Source: Enterocloster aldenensis
Lineage (GTDB): Bacteria; Bacillota; Clostridia; Lachnospirales; Lachnospiraceae
NCBI RefSeq assembly: GCF_003434055.1
Contig: NZ_QVEX01000032.1
Coordinates: 1-24,384, forward strand
Direction of reading: 5' to 3'
Length of the DNA: 24,384 nucleotides
In this document: positions 1 through 7,768 of the stretch, piece after piece
Layout: each line of letters opens with the position of its first letter
Position numbering within the stretch: position 1 is the first letter of the stretch
Program-made: the position numbers and the translations under genes
Notes under the pieces: model-generated
Told to the model about the DNA's origin: nothing
Seen by the model: only the letters and a program-made list of their open reading frames with translations
The model's database searches: none

Positions 1-7
1 AGTGTGC

Positions 8-23
8 TTTTCAGTACACCCCA
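8..23 (+). repeat. Possible end of a dispersed palindromic intergenic element
   Basis: The sequence TTTTCAGTACACCCCA at the left edge resembles the ends of the two palindromic elements near 9476-9536 and 19336-19436, which follow the pattern TTTTCA, 2-4 bases, CAC, then a C-rich run. Only one end is in the window; the rest would lie to the left. It is short, so it could be chance. Confidence 0.3.
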
Positions 24-155
24 ACATTCAGTATAGAACCTTTTATTTTGCCTGGACCCTGTAATATGGACATAGATGGAATTATTGGTAAAATATAACA
101 AAAGAATATAACTATAATAAGTAAATGCTTATCAGACTAATAAAGAATATATATT

Positions 156-183
156 TTACGATATCAATATACAATGCTATACT
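156..183 (+). promoter_or_regulatory. Candidate promoter of the BMP transporter operon
   Basis: In the AT-rich 241-base region before the first gene, TATACT (178-183) makes a good -10, with a weak -35 (TTACGA, 156-161) 16 bases upstream. A short dyad GCTAT/ATAGC (about 176-200) overlaps the -10 and could be an operator. The first gene has a strong GGGAGG ribosome binding site (230-235). No purine riboswitch fold was recognised here. Confidence 0.35.
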
Positions 184-241
184 GTTTATACAACATAGCA
201 GTTAAAACGTATTTTTAAAAACGATTCAGGGAGGTAGCACA

Positions 242-1414
242 ATGAAGAGAAGGTTGGTTGCAATGTTTACAGCGGTGACGCTTGTACTGTCCATGGCTGG
301 GTGCGGGGGAGCCAGGCCGGCAGAGGAGAAAAAGGACACAAACACAGCGGCCGTGGCAGCAGATGACACCGGCGGGAGTACAAAAGAGGCGTCAGAAGGA
401 CAGTCAGAGGAAATGTCAAAAGAGGTAAAGAAGATGGTTACCGTCCTGCCCAATGTCCGTGGGGACGGGGGAACCCACGACCTGGCATGCCGGGCATCGG
501 AAGCAATTGCTGACAAAATCGGGGCCGAGCTGGACATCATAGAACTGGGCACGGCCGTGACGGATTCCGCTAAATGGGAGGCGGCCATGAGCGACCTGTG
601 TGAAGAGGATTATGACCTTATCATCACCGGGGGTTCCCTGATGAAGGATACCATTCAGACCGTTGCGCCCATGTATCCGGAAATCCCGTTCATCTGTTAC
701 GATGTGAACCTGGATTTTGATTCCGTGGACATGCCCAATGTATATGCCATGGATTTCCATCAGAATGAAGCCGCCTATATGGCCGGGGTGATTGCGGCAA
801 GCATGACAAAGTCAAATTATATCGGTTTTGTGGGCGCCACCAAAATACCTGTTATCTATGACTTTATGGTAGGTTTCATATCCGGCGCCCAGGCAGTCAA
901 TCCTGATATAAAGGTGGCGGTTGCGTTTACCAATGATTTTAATGATGCAACCCTTGCAAAGGAACTGGCCCTTGCCCAGATCACGGATGGCGCGGACGTA
1001 CTTTTCCCGGCCTGCGGCAACGCGGCGGTAGGCGTATATGAAGCTGCCAGGGATAAATCCGTTTCAGCCATTGGTAATGACCAGGATGTGGCTGCCAAAT
1101 ACGCCAACAGCGACGAAAGCCTGGAGAAGGTGATTCTTGCATCTGTCATGAAAAAGGTGGACAACGCCGTAAGCACTGCCTATGAAAGATTCGCCAAGGG
1201 CGAGCTTCCATTTGGGTCCCAGGAAACAGTAGGGGTGAAGGAAGACGGGGCCGGCGTGGTTAAGAACGAATATTATGAGGCGCAGCTGCCCGATGAGGTG
1301 AAGGCGGTGGTGACAGAGTATGAGGGTAAGATTGGAAGCGGGGAAGTGACGGTACCAACTGCCATCGGTATGGATGCAGAGGAGATTGATGGGATCATCA
1401 GTTCCGCACAATAA
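242..1414 (+). CDS. BMP-family ABC transporter substrate-binding lipoprotein (nucleoside-type)
   Basis: This is a 390-residue extracytoplasmic solute-binding lipoprotein. Residues 1-20 form a signal peptide with charged MKRR, a hydrophobic core and the lipobox SMAG before Cys21, so it should be processed by signal peptidase II and lipid-anchored. A linker rich in Ala, Thr, Glu and Lys (about 22-65) precedes the binding domain. The body carries BMP/PnrA-like segments: ITGGSLMKD, GFISGAQAVNPDIKV, TDGADVLFPACGNAAVGV and AIGNDQD. Known members of this family bind purine nucleosides, and a nucleoside hydrolase in the same operon supports that reading, but the ligand is inferred. It is first in an operon with its own ATPase and two permeases. 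The hairpin just downstream may raise its expression over the rest. Confidence 0.88.
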   Translation: MKRRLVAMFTAVTLVLSMAGCGGARPAEEKKDTNTAAVAADDTGGSTKEASEGQSEEMSKEVKKMVTVLPNVRGDGGTHDLACRASEAIADKIGAELDIIELGTAVTDSAKWEAAMSDLCEEDYDLIITGGSLMKDTIQTVAPMYPEIPFICYDVNLDFDSVDMPNVYAMDFHQNEAAYMAGVIAASMTKSNYIGFVGATKIPVIYDFMVGFISGAQAVNPDIKVAVAFTNDFNDATLAKELALAQITDGADVLFPACGNAAVGVYEAARDKSVSAIGNDQDVAAKYANSDESLEKVILASVMKKVDNAVSTAYERFAKGELPFGSQETVGVKEDGAGVVKNEYYEAQLPDEVKAVVTEYEGKIGSGEVTVPTAIGMDAEEIDGIISSAQ

Positions 1415-1430
1415 CAATGCACATGCTGAC

Positions 1431-1472
1431 ATGGGAGGGCAAGTTTTGAAAAAAGCCTGCCTTCCCATTTTT
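1431..1472 (+). terminator. Intra-operon terminator/attenuator after the binding-protein gene
   Basis: ATGGGAGGGCA (1431-1441) pairs with TGCCTTCCCAT (1458-1468) over 11 positions with one G-T wobble. An inner TTTT/AAAA pairing lies in the loop, and the 3' arm runs into a T5 stretch (1468-1472). It starts 17 bases after the stop of the lipoprotein gene and ends 30 bases before the ATPase gene. Partial termination here would give more binding protein than transporter, a common arrangement in ABC import operons. Stabilisation of the upstream mRNA 3' end is an alternative. Confidence 0.65.
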
Positions 1473-1502
1473 ACCCGATAAAATCAGGAAGGTGGACATG
1501 GT

Positions 1503-3062
1503 ATGCAGACGCCTGCAATTGAAATGAAAGGAATCACTAAGATTTATCCCAATGGTGTGGTTGCCAACAAGGATGTGGATTTCAGTGTGGATTACGGGGA
1601 AATCCATGCCGTTATGGGGGAAAACGGAGCGGGCAAATCCACACTCATGAAAATGCTGTTTGGATTAGAAAAAATAGACAAAGGTGAAGTGCTGTTTGAA
1701 GGCAGGCCGGTCCGTATCAACAGCCCGGCCGAGGCAATCAACCTGAAAATCGGTATGGTGCATCAGGAATTCATGCTGGTGCCATCCCTTACTGTGTCTG
1801 AGAACATGATGCTGAGGGAAGAACCAAAAAAGGGTATCTTCATCAACCGGGCAAAGGCAGTGGAGGAAACCAGGCGTATCGCCCGGATGTACCAGCTTCC
1901 CATTGACCCGGACACCCGGGTGGAGGACCTGCCGGTAGGGATGAAGCAGAGGGTGGAAATCCTGAAGGCCCTGTACCGCGGCGCCAGGATACTTATACTG
2001 GACGAACCCACAGCCGTGCTGACGCCACAGGAAACAGAGGAACTGTTTCGGCAGCTTATCCTGTTAAAGGAACATGGGCACACAGTCATATTCATCTCCC
2101 ACAAGATCCGTGAGGTCAAGCAGATATGCGACAGGATCACCATCATGAAGAACGGGCAGTCCATGGGGGTATATGATGTAAAGGATATTACGGAATCCGA
2201 TATCTCGCGGCTGATGGTGGGGCGTGAAGTCAAGATGGACCTGGAAAAGAAACAGGCCCGGCCCCGGGATGTGGTGTTAAGGGTGGAGCACCTGTACCAT
2301 GGATATGGGGAAGGAAAGCTCAAGGTGAATGATGTGAGCTTCACGGTAAGGAGCGGGGAAATCCTTGGCATAGCAGGGGTGGAAGGAAACGGGCAGAGGG
2401 AGCTGCTGGAGTGCATCACAGGCCTGCGGCCTATCCAGAGAGGGAAGATCCGGATAAAGCGCCACGACGTATCCGGGATGTCCATCCGAAACATCCGGGA
2501 TATTGCCAAGACCGCGTATATACCCCAGGACAGGCTTTTGTTTGGCGTTGCCAGCGAAGCCACGATTAAGGAAAACCTTCTGGCCAACCGGCTTTCGGAC
2601 CCTGAAATCTCCAAGGCAGGCATTGTGAAGGAAAAGCAGCTGACCCGGAAATCCAGGGAGCTGATCCGGGAATTCACCGTGAAATGTGACAGCGAGAAGC
2701 AGACCGTGGACATGCTGTCCGGCGGCAACATCCAGAAGGTGGTGGTTGCCAGGGAGCTTTCCATGCCCAGGGACCTGATTGTCATTGACCAGCCTTCCAG
2801 GGGCATTGACATAGGAGCCACCAAATTCATACATGAGAAGATATTCGAACTAAGGGACAGGGACGCGGCCATCCTTATAAGTTCCGCAGACCTGGCGGAA
2901 ATCATGGAACTCAGCGATTCCCTGATCGTGATGTATGAAGGCGAAATCGCAGCGTATTTTAAAAGCCTTCAGGGAATTACCGAGGAAACCCTGGGAGAAT
3001 ACATGCTGGGGATAAAAAAGCAGACTCCGGAGGAAATAAAGGAGGCATTTTATGAACAATAA
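1503..3062 (+). CDS. ABC transporter ATP-binding protein with two NBDs (BMP/ribose-type importer)
   Basis: This 519-residue cytoplasmic protein has two tandem ATP-binding domains, as in RbsA/YufO-type sugar and nucleoside importers. NBD1 has Walker A GENGAGKST (residues 39-47), a variant signature LPVGMKQR (about 142-149) and Walker B LILDEPTAVL (D167, E168). NBD2 has a degenerate Walker A (GVEGNGQREL, about 291-300), a good signature LSGGN (about 405) and a Walker B whose catalytic Glu is replaced by Gln (VIDQPSRGID). This asymmetry is usual in the family and implies one main hydrolysis site. The start is supported by GGAAGGTGG seven bases upstream. The gene overlaps the next one by 11 bases, so translational coupling with the permease is likely. 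Confidence 0.93.
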   Translation: MQTPAIEMKGITKIYPNGVVANKDVDFSVDYGEIHAVMGENGAGKSTLMKMLFGLEKIDKGEVLFEGRPVRINSPAEAINLKIGMVHQEFMLVPSLTVSENMMLREEPKKGIFINRAKAVEETRRIARMYQLPIDPDTRVEDLPVGMKQRVEILKALYRGARILILDEPTAVLTPQETEELFRQLILLKEHGHTVIFISHKIREVKQICDRITIMKNGQSMGVYDVKDITESDISRLMVGREVKMDLEKKQARPRDVVLRVEHLYHGYGEGKLKVNDVSFTVRSGEILGIAGVEGNGQRELLECITGLRPIQRGKIRIKRHDVSGMSIRNIRDIAKTAYIPQDRLLFGVASEATIKENLLANRLSDPEISKAGIVKEKQLTRKSRELIREFTVKCDSEKQTVDMLSGGNIQKVVVARELSMPRDLIVIDQPSRGIDIGATKFIHEKIFELRDRDAAILISSADLAEIMELSDSLIVMYEGEIAAYFKSLQGITEETLGEYMLGIKKQTPEEIKEAFYEQ

Positions 3063-4122
3063 CAGACTGAACCAGACATTTTCCTTTGTAAAGGTCCTGC
3101 TTGCAATTGTCATTGCAATGCTGACAGCCTTCGTAATCATCCTGATTGTCAGCGACGAGCCTATGGAGGCCCTCCACGCCTTTTTGCTGGGGCCGTTTAC
3201 CTCCACGCGAAGGATGGGGAACCTGATAGAGAATACCGTGCCCTTGATTTACGTAGGCCTGGGTGTATGCGTGCTTTGGGCCACCGGCAAGCGCACCCTG
3301 TCCGGCGAAGGGTGTTATTACTTCGGCGGCCTTATGGCAGCGGCGGTATCCCTGAAGCTTACCGTGGTACATGGCCACAGCCTGACACTGGTCTCCATGG
3401 CGGTGGTGCTGGTTGTCTGCGGGCTGATGGCGCTGCTCCCCATGATCGTGAACCTGAAATACGGTACGGATGCCTTTGTGGTCTCCCTGCTTTTTAACTA
3501 TGTAATATTTTATATCGGGAATTACATATTCAGCAATTATCTCATGGACATCACCTCCACCTCCTCGGGCTCCTATCCGCTGCCCAAGGACAGCTTCCTC
3601 CCCACGCTGATTGATGGGACAAAGGTAAACGCCAACCTGATTATTGCGCTCATTGCAATTGTGCTGACCTGGTTCTTCCTGTACAAAACCAAGTGGGGCT
3701 TAAGCATCCGCCTCATAGGGGCCAATCCCAACTATGCCAGATACATTGGAATCAACGTATTTGCCATGTGCGTGCTGGCCCAGTTCATCGGGGGCGCGCT
3801 CAGCGGATTTGGCGGGGGCATGGAAATGTTCGGGCGCAATCCCAGGTTTGCCTGGTTTTCCCTGACCAATCTGGGGTGGGACGGTATCATGGTAGCCACA
3901 CTTGCCAGGTATAAGCCTCAATATATCCTGTTTTCCGCATTGTTCCTGGGATATGTAAGGACGGGCGCGGACATCATGAACCGCTCTTCGGATGTGGCAA
4001 GTGAAATCGTAATGATCATTCAGGCTGTCATGATCCTGTTTATCGGAGCCAATGCATTTCTGGCCAGGACCCAGCAGAAACTCAGGGTTAAGTACAATAC
4101 GCAAAAGGCAAAGGAGGCATAA
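3052..4122 (+). CDS. ABC transporter permease, BPD_transp_2 type (first)
   Basis: This 356-residue polytopic membrane protein is the first of two permease subunits. The N-terminal helix (about 14-36) and the region PLIYVGLGVCVLWATGKRTLSGEGCYYFGG match the layout of BMP-type permeases such as YufP, where a motif like NIGAEGQ follows the second helix. Here the motif is altered to TLSGEGCYY, keeping only Gly-Glu-Gly. A conserved cytoplasmic segment with GLSIRLIGANPNYARYIGI (about 220-238) is present. The gene starts inside the end of the ATPase gene with GGAGG upstream, and is followed three bases later by the second permease. Substrate is inferred from the operon only. Confidence 0.9.
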   Translation: MNNNRLNQTFSFVKVLLAIVIAMLTAFVIILIVSDEPMEALHAFLLGPFTSTRRMGNLIENTVPLIYVGLGVCVLWATGKRTLSGEGCYYFGGLMAAAVSLKLTVVHGHSLTLVSMAVVLVVCGLMALLPMIVNLKYGTDAFVVSLLFNYVIFYIGNYIFSNYLMDITSTSSGSYPLPKDSFLPTLIDGTKVNANLIIALIAIVLTWFFLYKTKWGLSIRLIGANPNYARYIGINVFAMCVLAQFIGGALSGFGGGMEMFGRNPRFAWFSLTNLGWDGIMVATLARYKPQYILFSALFLGYVRTGADIMNRSSDVASEIVMIIQAVMILFIGANAFLARTQQKLRVKYNTQKAKEA

Positions 4123-4125
4123 TCA

Positions 4126-5112
4126 ATGGATATATTGCAGAATTTCCTGACAACCGGCTTTTTCTATACCATTATCCGTGTTTCCACGCCCCTTATCTTT
4201 GCCAGCCTGTCCTCCCTGATTGCCAGAAAGGGCGGCGTGACCAACATTACCATAGACAGCACCATGATCATGTCCGCCCTGACAGGCGTGCTGGTCAGCG
4301 CATATACAAAAAACATTTGGCTGGCCCTGGTCTGCGGGATGGCGGTGGGTGTGGTCATGGGAATCTTCATGGGGTATTTCCATATCATGATGAATACCAA
4401 CATGATACTGACAGGCGTGGCCATCAACACCTTTACCTCAGGGGCCGCCGTAATGATCCTGTATGCCTTTACCGGGGATAAGGGTTCCTCATCCATGGTT
4501 AAGAGCATGGGGATTCCCGGCATTGACATACCTGTCATCCGGAGCATACCCGTATTGGGGGATATTGTATCAGGCCATAACGTATTTACCTATGTGGCGT
4601 TCATCCTGGTCATCGTGGTCTGGTTCCTGATGTACCGGATGCCCCTGGGACTCAGGATCCGGGCAGTGGGGGAAAACAGCAGCGCCGCCAGGTCTGTGGG
4701 GGAGAACCCTACAAAGGTAAAGCTGATCGCCCTGGGACTCAGCGGCCTCTTTGCATCCCTTGGAGGCATGTACCTGTCCATGGGCAATATGCAGGTATTC
4801 ATTGTGAATATGACAGCGGGCCGCGGTTTTATCGGAGTGGCCGCAGATGCAATGGGGCGCGGCAACCCCATAGGGGCCATGATTGCTTCCCTGTTATTCG
4901 GAAGCGCCAACGCGGTCGCCAATGTGCTGCAGATTAATTCATTTTCTTCGGATGTTGTGATGGCCATACCTTATGTTGTGTCCATTGCAGGCATCATCAT
5001 CTACTCTGCCCATGAACAGCAGGTAAAAGAAAAACGGATCAGGAAGGAAATGAAGGAAGCGGAAAGAGAGGAAAAGACCTATGGAAAAAATTCCGGTAAT
5101 CATAGACTGTGA
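4126..5112 (+). CDS. ABC transporter permease, BPD_transp_2 type (second)
   Basis: This 328-residue membrane protein is the partner permease and likely forms a heterodimer with the one immediately upstream. After the first helix, the segment IARKGGVTNITIDSTMIMSAL corresponds to the family motif ERxGVxNIGLEGMM, but Leu-Glu-Gly is replaced by Ile-Asp-Ser, a clear divergence. The cytoplasmic motif GLRIRAVGENSSAARSVGENPTK (about 182-204) is well conserved. The C-terminus is a charged Lys/Glu/Arg-rich tail, and its coding sequence overlaps the nucleoside hydrolase start by 32 bases in another frame. The start codon is preceded by AAAGGAGGC. Confidence 0.9.
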   Translation: MDILQNFLTTGFFYTIIRVSTPLIFASLSSLIARKGGVTNITIDSTMIMSALTGVLVSAYTKNIWLALVCGMAVGVVMGIFMGYFHIMMNTNMILTGVAINTFTSGAAVMILYAFTGDKGSSSMVKSMGIPGIDIPVIRSIPVLGDIVSGHNVFTYVAFILVIVVWFLMYRMPLGLRIRAVGENSSAARSVGENPTKVKLIALGLSGLFASLGGMYLSMGNMQVFIVNMTAGRGFIGVAADAMGRGNPIGAMIASLLFGSANAVANVLQINSFSSDVVMAIPYVVSIAGIIIYSAHEQQVKEKRIRKEMKEAEREEKTYGKNSGNHRL

Positions 5113-6031
5113 TCCGGGCCACGATGATATGGTGGCATTGGTCCTGGCGCTTGGGAGCCCGCGTCTGGACGTAAAGGCAATCACCAATGTGGCGGGCAAT
5201 AAGGTGATGGAAAAGGTGGTGAGGAACACCCTCAATATCCTCAATTACTGCGGGGCAGAATGCATTGTGGCCCCAGGGGCCAGCCGCCCCATTGTACGGG
5301 CCTATACAAGAACGGATTCGGAAGGGTGCCATGGGGTCAGCGGACTGGACGGTTTTGATTTTCCGCGGGACAACCCTTTAAAACCATCGGACCGTAAAGC
5401 GGTGGAGGTGATGGCGGACGTACTCAGGAACAGCAGGGAAAAGGTGGTGCTGATTGGCACAGGCCCCCTTACCAACCTGGGGCTGTTAATCCGCACATTC
5501 CCTGAGCTGTGCGAGGAAAAGGTGCGGTGCATCTCCCTTATGGGCGGCACCTGCCACTTCATCCTGACCAGGCCGTTCATGGAATTCAATACATATCTGG
5601 ACGCCGAGGCCACAAAGATAGTATTTGAAAGCGGCCTGCCCATTACCATGTACGGCTACGATGTTACATACAGGACACTGTTCGGGCAGGATTTCCTGGA
5701 TTCGCTGAAAGCGCTGGGCAACAGGACCGGACTTATGATGTCCTGCCTGCTTCAGGAGTTCTGGAACATGCACAACCGGGTGTGGATTGACCTGGGGGGC
5801 TGTCCGGTCCATGACGCATGTGCGGTGGCAGGTATCATCGACCCTTTTGTTGTAACCAAAAGCGAGATGATGTATGTGGAAATCCCCACGGAACCAGGTC
5901 CTTTATCCGGCGCCACCATCTGCGACTATGCCCACCGGTCCGGAAAACCGGAAAATGTAAAAGTGGTGTTTGAGATGGACAATGACAGGTTCTTCCGGAT
6001 GATACTGGATTCAGCAGGAGCGCTGGCATGA
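5081..6031 (+). CDS. Inosine-uridine preferring nucleoside hydrolase family protein
   Basis: This 316-residue cytoplasmic enzyme should hydrolyse the N-glycosidic bond of a nucleoside to give a free base and ribose. The family metal site is present as DCDPGHDD (D9, D11, D15, D16), where the usual form is DTDPGIDD. GTGPLTNLGLL, EFNTYLDAEA (E168, N170, D174) and the C-terminal VHDACAVA (H244, D245) follow in the expected order, so it looks catalytically intact. The start overlaps the second permease by 32 bases, and the ribosome binding site GAGAGGAAAAG lies inside that gene. Its place directly behind a BMP-type importer suggests import followed by cleavage of the same nucleoside-like compound. 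The exact base preference cannot be read from the sequence. Confidence 0.9.
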   Translation: MEKIPVIIDCDPGHDDMVALVLALGSPRLDVKAITNVAGNKVMEKVVRNTLNILNYCGAECIVAPGASRPIVRAYTRTDSEGCHGVSGLDGFDFPRDNPLKPSDRKAVEVMADVLRNSREKVVLIGTGPLTNLGLLIRTFPELCEEKVRCISLMGGTCHFILTRPFMEFNTYLDAEATKIVFESGLPITMYGYDVTYRTLFGQDFLDSLKALGNRTGLMMSCLLQEFWNMHNRVWIDLGGCPVHDACAVAGIIDPFVVTKSEMMYVEIPTEPGPLSGATICDYAHRSGKPENVKVVFEMDNDRFFRMILDSAGALA

Positions 6032-6762
6032 ATGACCCGCTGCTTCTCCTGTGTTATATGTCCATATTGTTTGCAGCCAATGTGCTGGGGGCCGTGGGTG
6101 GATTTGGGGCCGGCATGATAAGCATACCCTTCCTGACCCAGCTGTTTGATGCAAAGGCAGTCATCATGGCTTCCACCATGACCTGCGTCTTAAATCTCTT
6201 TATTGCAGTAAAAAACTGGAGACATGTGGACCTTAAGCGGCTTTTCCGGATCCTTTTCTACATGTGCATAGGACTTCCCATAGGCGTATACGGTCTGAAG
6301 ACCTTGGACGTGGATGCGTTAAAACATCTTTTGGGCGGCTTCATGCTGGTCATTGGCGGATATGGGATCATGAAGCTTTGGATACCCCGGGCAGCGGGGA
6401 TGCACCTTCCGGCCTGGGCCTTAAGGGGATGCCTGATTGCAGGGGGGATTGTCCAGGGCGCCATATCCTCAGGAGGAAGCCTGATACTTTTATATGCGCA
6501 GCAGGAACTGGAGGAGAAAAACAGATTCAGGGCCACCATGGCGCTTTTGTGGACAATTGTCAGCCTGATTACGGTGCTCCAGTATATGCTGATGGGAACC
6601 CTGAACCGGGAATCCCTCCGTCTGTTTGCCGCGGGCGTGCTTCCTGTGCTGTCCGGTATCTTTGCGGGAGGGCTGCTTTGCAGGCGTCTTAGCCAGCGTG
6701 CATTTGCTTATGTAATCAATATACTGATCATGTTCGCGGGAATGATTTCCCTGTGCAGGTAA
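6028..6762 (+). CDS. TauE/SafE-family membrane exporter
   Basis: This 244-residue integral membrane protein has about eight hydrophobic segments. The N-terminus ANVLGAVGGFGAGMISIPFL matches the glycine-rich first repeat of the TauE/SafE family, and GIVQGAISSGGSLILLYAQ (about 137-155) is the matching motif in the second half. Members move sulfite, sulfonates or other organic anions out of the cell. It shares ATGA with the nucleoside hydrolase stop, so it is the last gene of the same operon and may export a by-product of the imported compound, which is inference. It ends 12 bases before the convergent LysR gene, with no visible terminator in the gap. Confidence 0.82.
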   Translation: MNDPLLLLCYMSILFAANVLGAVGGFGAGMISIPFLTQLFDAKAVIMASTMTCVLNLFIAVKNWRHVDLKRLFRILFYMCIGLPIGVYGLKTLDVDALKHLLGGFMLVIGGYGIMKLWIPRAAGMHLPAWALRGCLIAGGIVQGAISSGGSLILLYAQQELEEKNRFRATMALLWTIVSLITVLQYMLMGTLNRESLRLFAAGVLPVLSGIFAGGLLCRRLSQRAFAYVINILIMFAGMISLCR

Positions 6763-6774
6763 CTGGGGTCAGGT

Positions 6775-7662
6775 TCAAGCCGGAAGGGTCACTTCTAAAT
6801 CCAGGCATATTTCCTTAAGGTCTAAAAGGGCATTGGTGAAGAACTTGTTTTTGTGATACACCATATAAAACTTTCTTGACAGCGGACCGCCTTCCAGGGC
6901 CACCTCCACCAGGGAACCGTGATTCAGCTCCTGCTCCACAATCCTCCTGGAGATGACGGTTATGCCGTAATTATTGATGACAGCCAGCTTGGTTGTCTCC
7001 GAATTATTGCAGAACCAGGTGCTTTTCAAAATATGGTTGTGGATTTCCATGAAGTTCGTAAACAGTTCCGGCGTGCTGCTGGGCTCACGGGCAATGTAAT
7101 TTTCCGCGCTGATTTCGTCCAGGGTGGCGTATCTGGTTTTGGCGAATTTGTGGTCAGGGCTTACCACAAGGACCATCTCATCGTCAAGAAACGGTTCAAA
7201 TATCAGGTCCGGGCTGGTGGGGAGGCTTTCAACCAGCGCGATATCAAGTTCATTCCTGGCCAGGGAGGGGCCCAGATAGTCCGGGGTGTTGATGGATACC
7301 CGTACCTCGGCCTGAGGATAACAGGATTGGAATTCATGCAGTATATGGTTCATCAGACAGGTGCCGATGGTAATGGTGGCCCCGATCTTAACTTCCGTAT
7401 ACGCGGTTGTGTCATTCATCTGCTGTTCCAGTTCGCCAAACAGCGAGAGGATGTGCTTTGCATAAAAAAGAAACTGGCTTCCGGCCGGCGTTATATAGAT
7501 TTTTTTGGACAGCCTTTCAAAAAGCCGTACATTATAATGGTTCTCAAGTTCAGAGATGGCCTGGCTTATGGCTGGCTGCGCAATATAAAGCTGCTTTGCC
7601 GCCGCGTGCATATTAAGGGATTCGGCCACTGCAACAAAGATGCGGAGATGGCGGAGGGTCAT
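6775..7662 (-). CDS. LysR-family transcriptional regulator
   Basis: This 295-residue DNA-binding regulator has an N-terminal winged helix-turn-helix (residues 1-60): MTLRHLRIFVAVAESLNMHAAAKQL, then IAQPAISQAISELE, and FERLSKKIYITPAG, which is the classic LysR pattern. Residues about 90-290 are the effector-binding domain, with the typical KIGATITIG opening and a LARNELDIALVE segment. The start is supported by AAGGAG on the - strand a few bases upstream. It is divergent from the amidohydrolase gene and shares a 106-base AT-rich intergenic region with dyads, so that gene is its most likely target. It may also act on the transporter operon whose end it converges on. The inducer is unknown. Confidence 0.92.
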   Translation of the reverse strand: MTLRHLRIFVAVAESLNMHAAAKQLYIAQPAISQAISELENHYNVRLFERLSKKIYITPAGSQFLFYAKHILSLFGELEQQMNDTTAYTEVKIGATITIGTCLMNHILHEFQSCYPQAEVRVSINTPDYLGPSLARNELDIALVESLPTSPDLIFEPFLDDEMVLVVSPDHKFAKTRYATLDEISAENYIAREPSSTPELFTNFMEIHNHILKSTWFCNNSETTKLAVINNYGITVISRRIVEQELNHGSLVEVALEGGPLSRKFYMVYHKNKFFTNALLDLKEICLDLEVTLPA

Positions 7663-7681
7663 GGTCTGCTCCTTTCCGGTG

Positions 7682-7744
7682 ATTGATAAGTAATAACATA
7701 TTATCTATATCAATATAATAATCTTTTTTATTCATTATATCAAT
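7682..7744. promoter_or_regulatory. Candidate LysR operator and divergent promoter region
   Basis: The 106-base gap between the LysR gene and the amidohydrolase gene is very AT-rich. ATTGATA (7682-7688) has inverted copies TATCAAT at 7708-7714 and again at 7738-7744. Inside, GATAA (7685-7689) and TTATC (7701-7705) form a dyad with an 11-base spacer, a spacing often seen in LysR sites. TTGATA (7683-7688) with TATATC 17 bases on is a possible rightward promoter. Assignment is by position and symmetry only. Confidence 0.45.
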
Positions 7745-7768
7745 GCTAAAACAAGGAGGGGATTAGGG

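Noticed and set aside
215..232. cre-like catabolite repression site before the binding-protein gene
   Set aside because: AAAAACGATTCA has the central CG but misses two conserved positions of the cre consensus, and the AT-rich background makes this likely by chance.
1..241. Purine riboswitch upstream of the nucleoside-type transporter
   Set aside because: The conserved junction and loop sequences of the purine aptamer could not be found on either strand in this gap.
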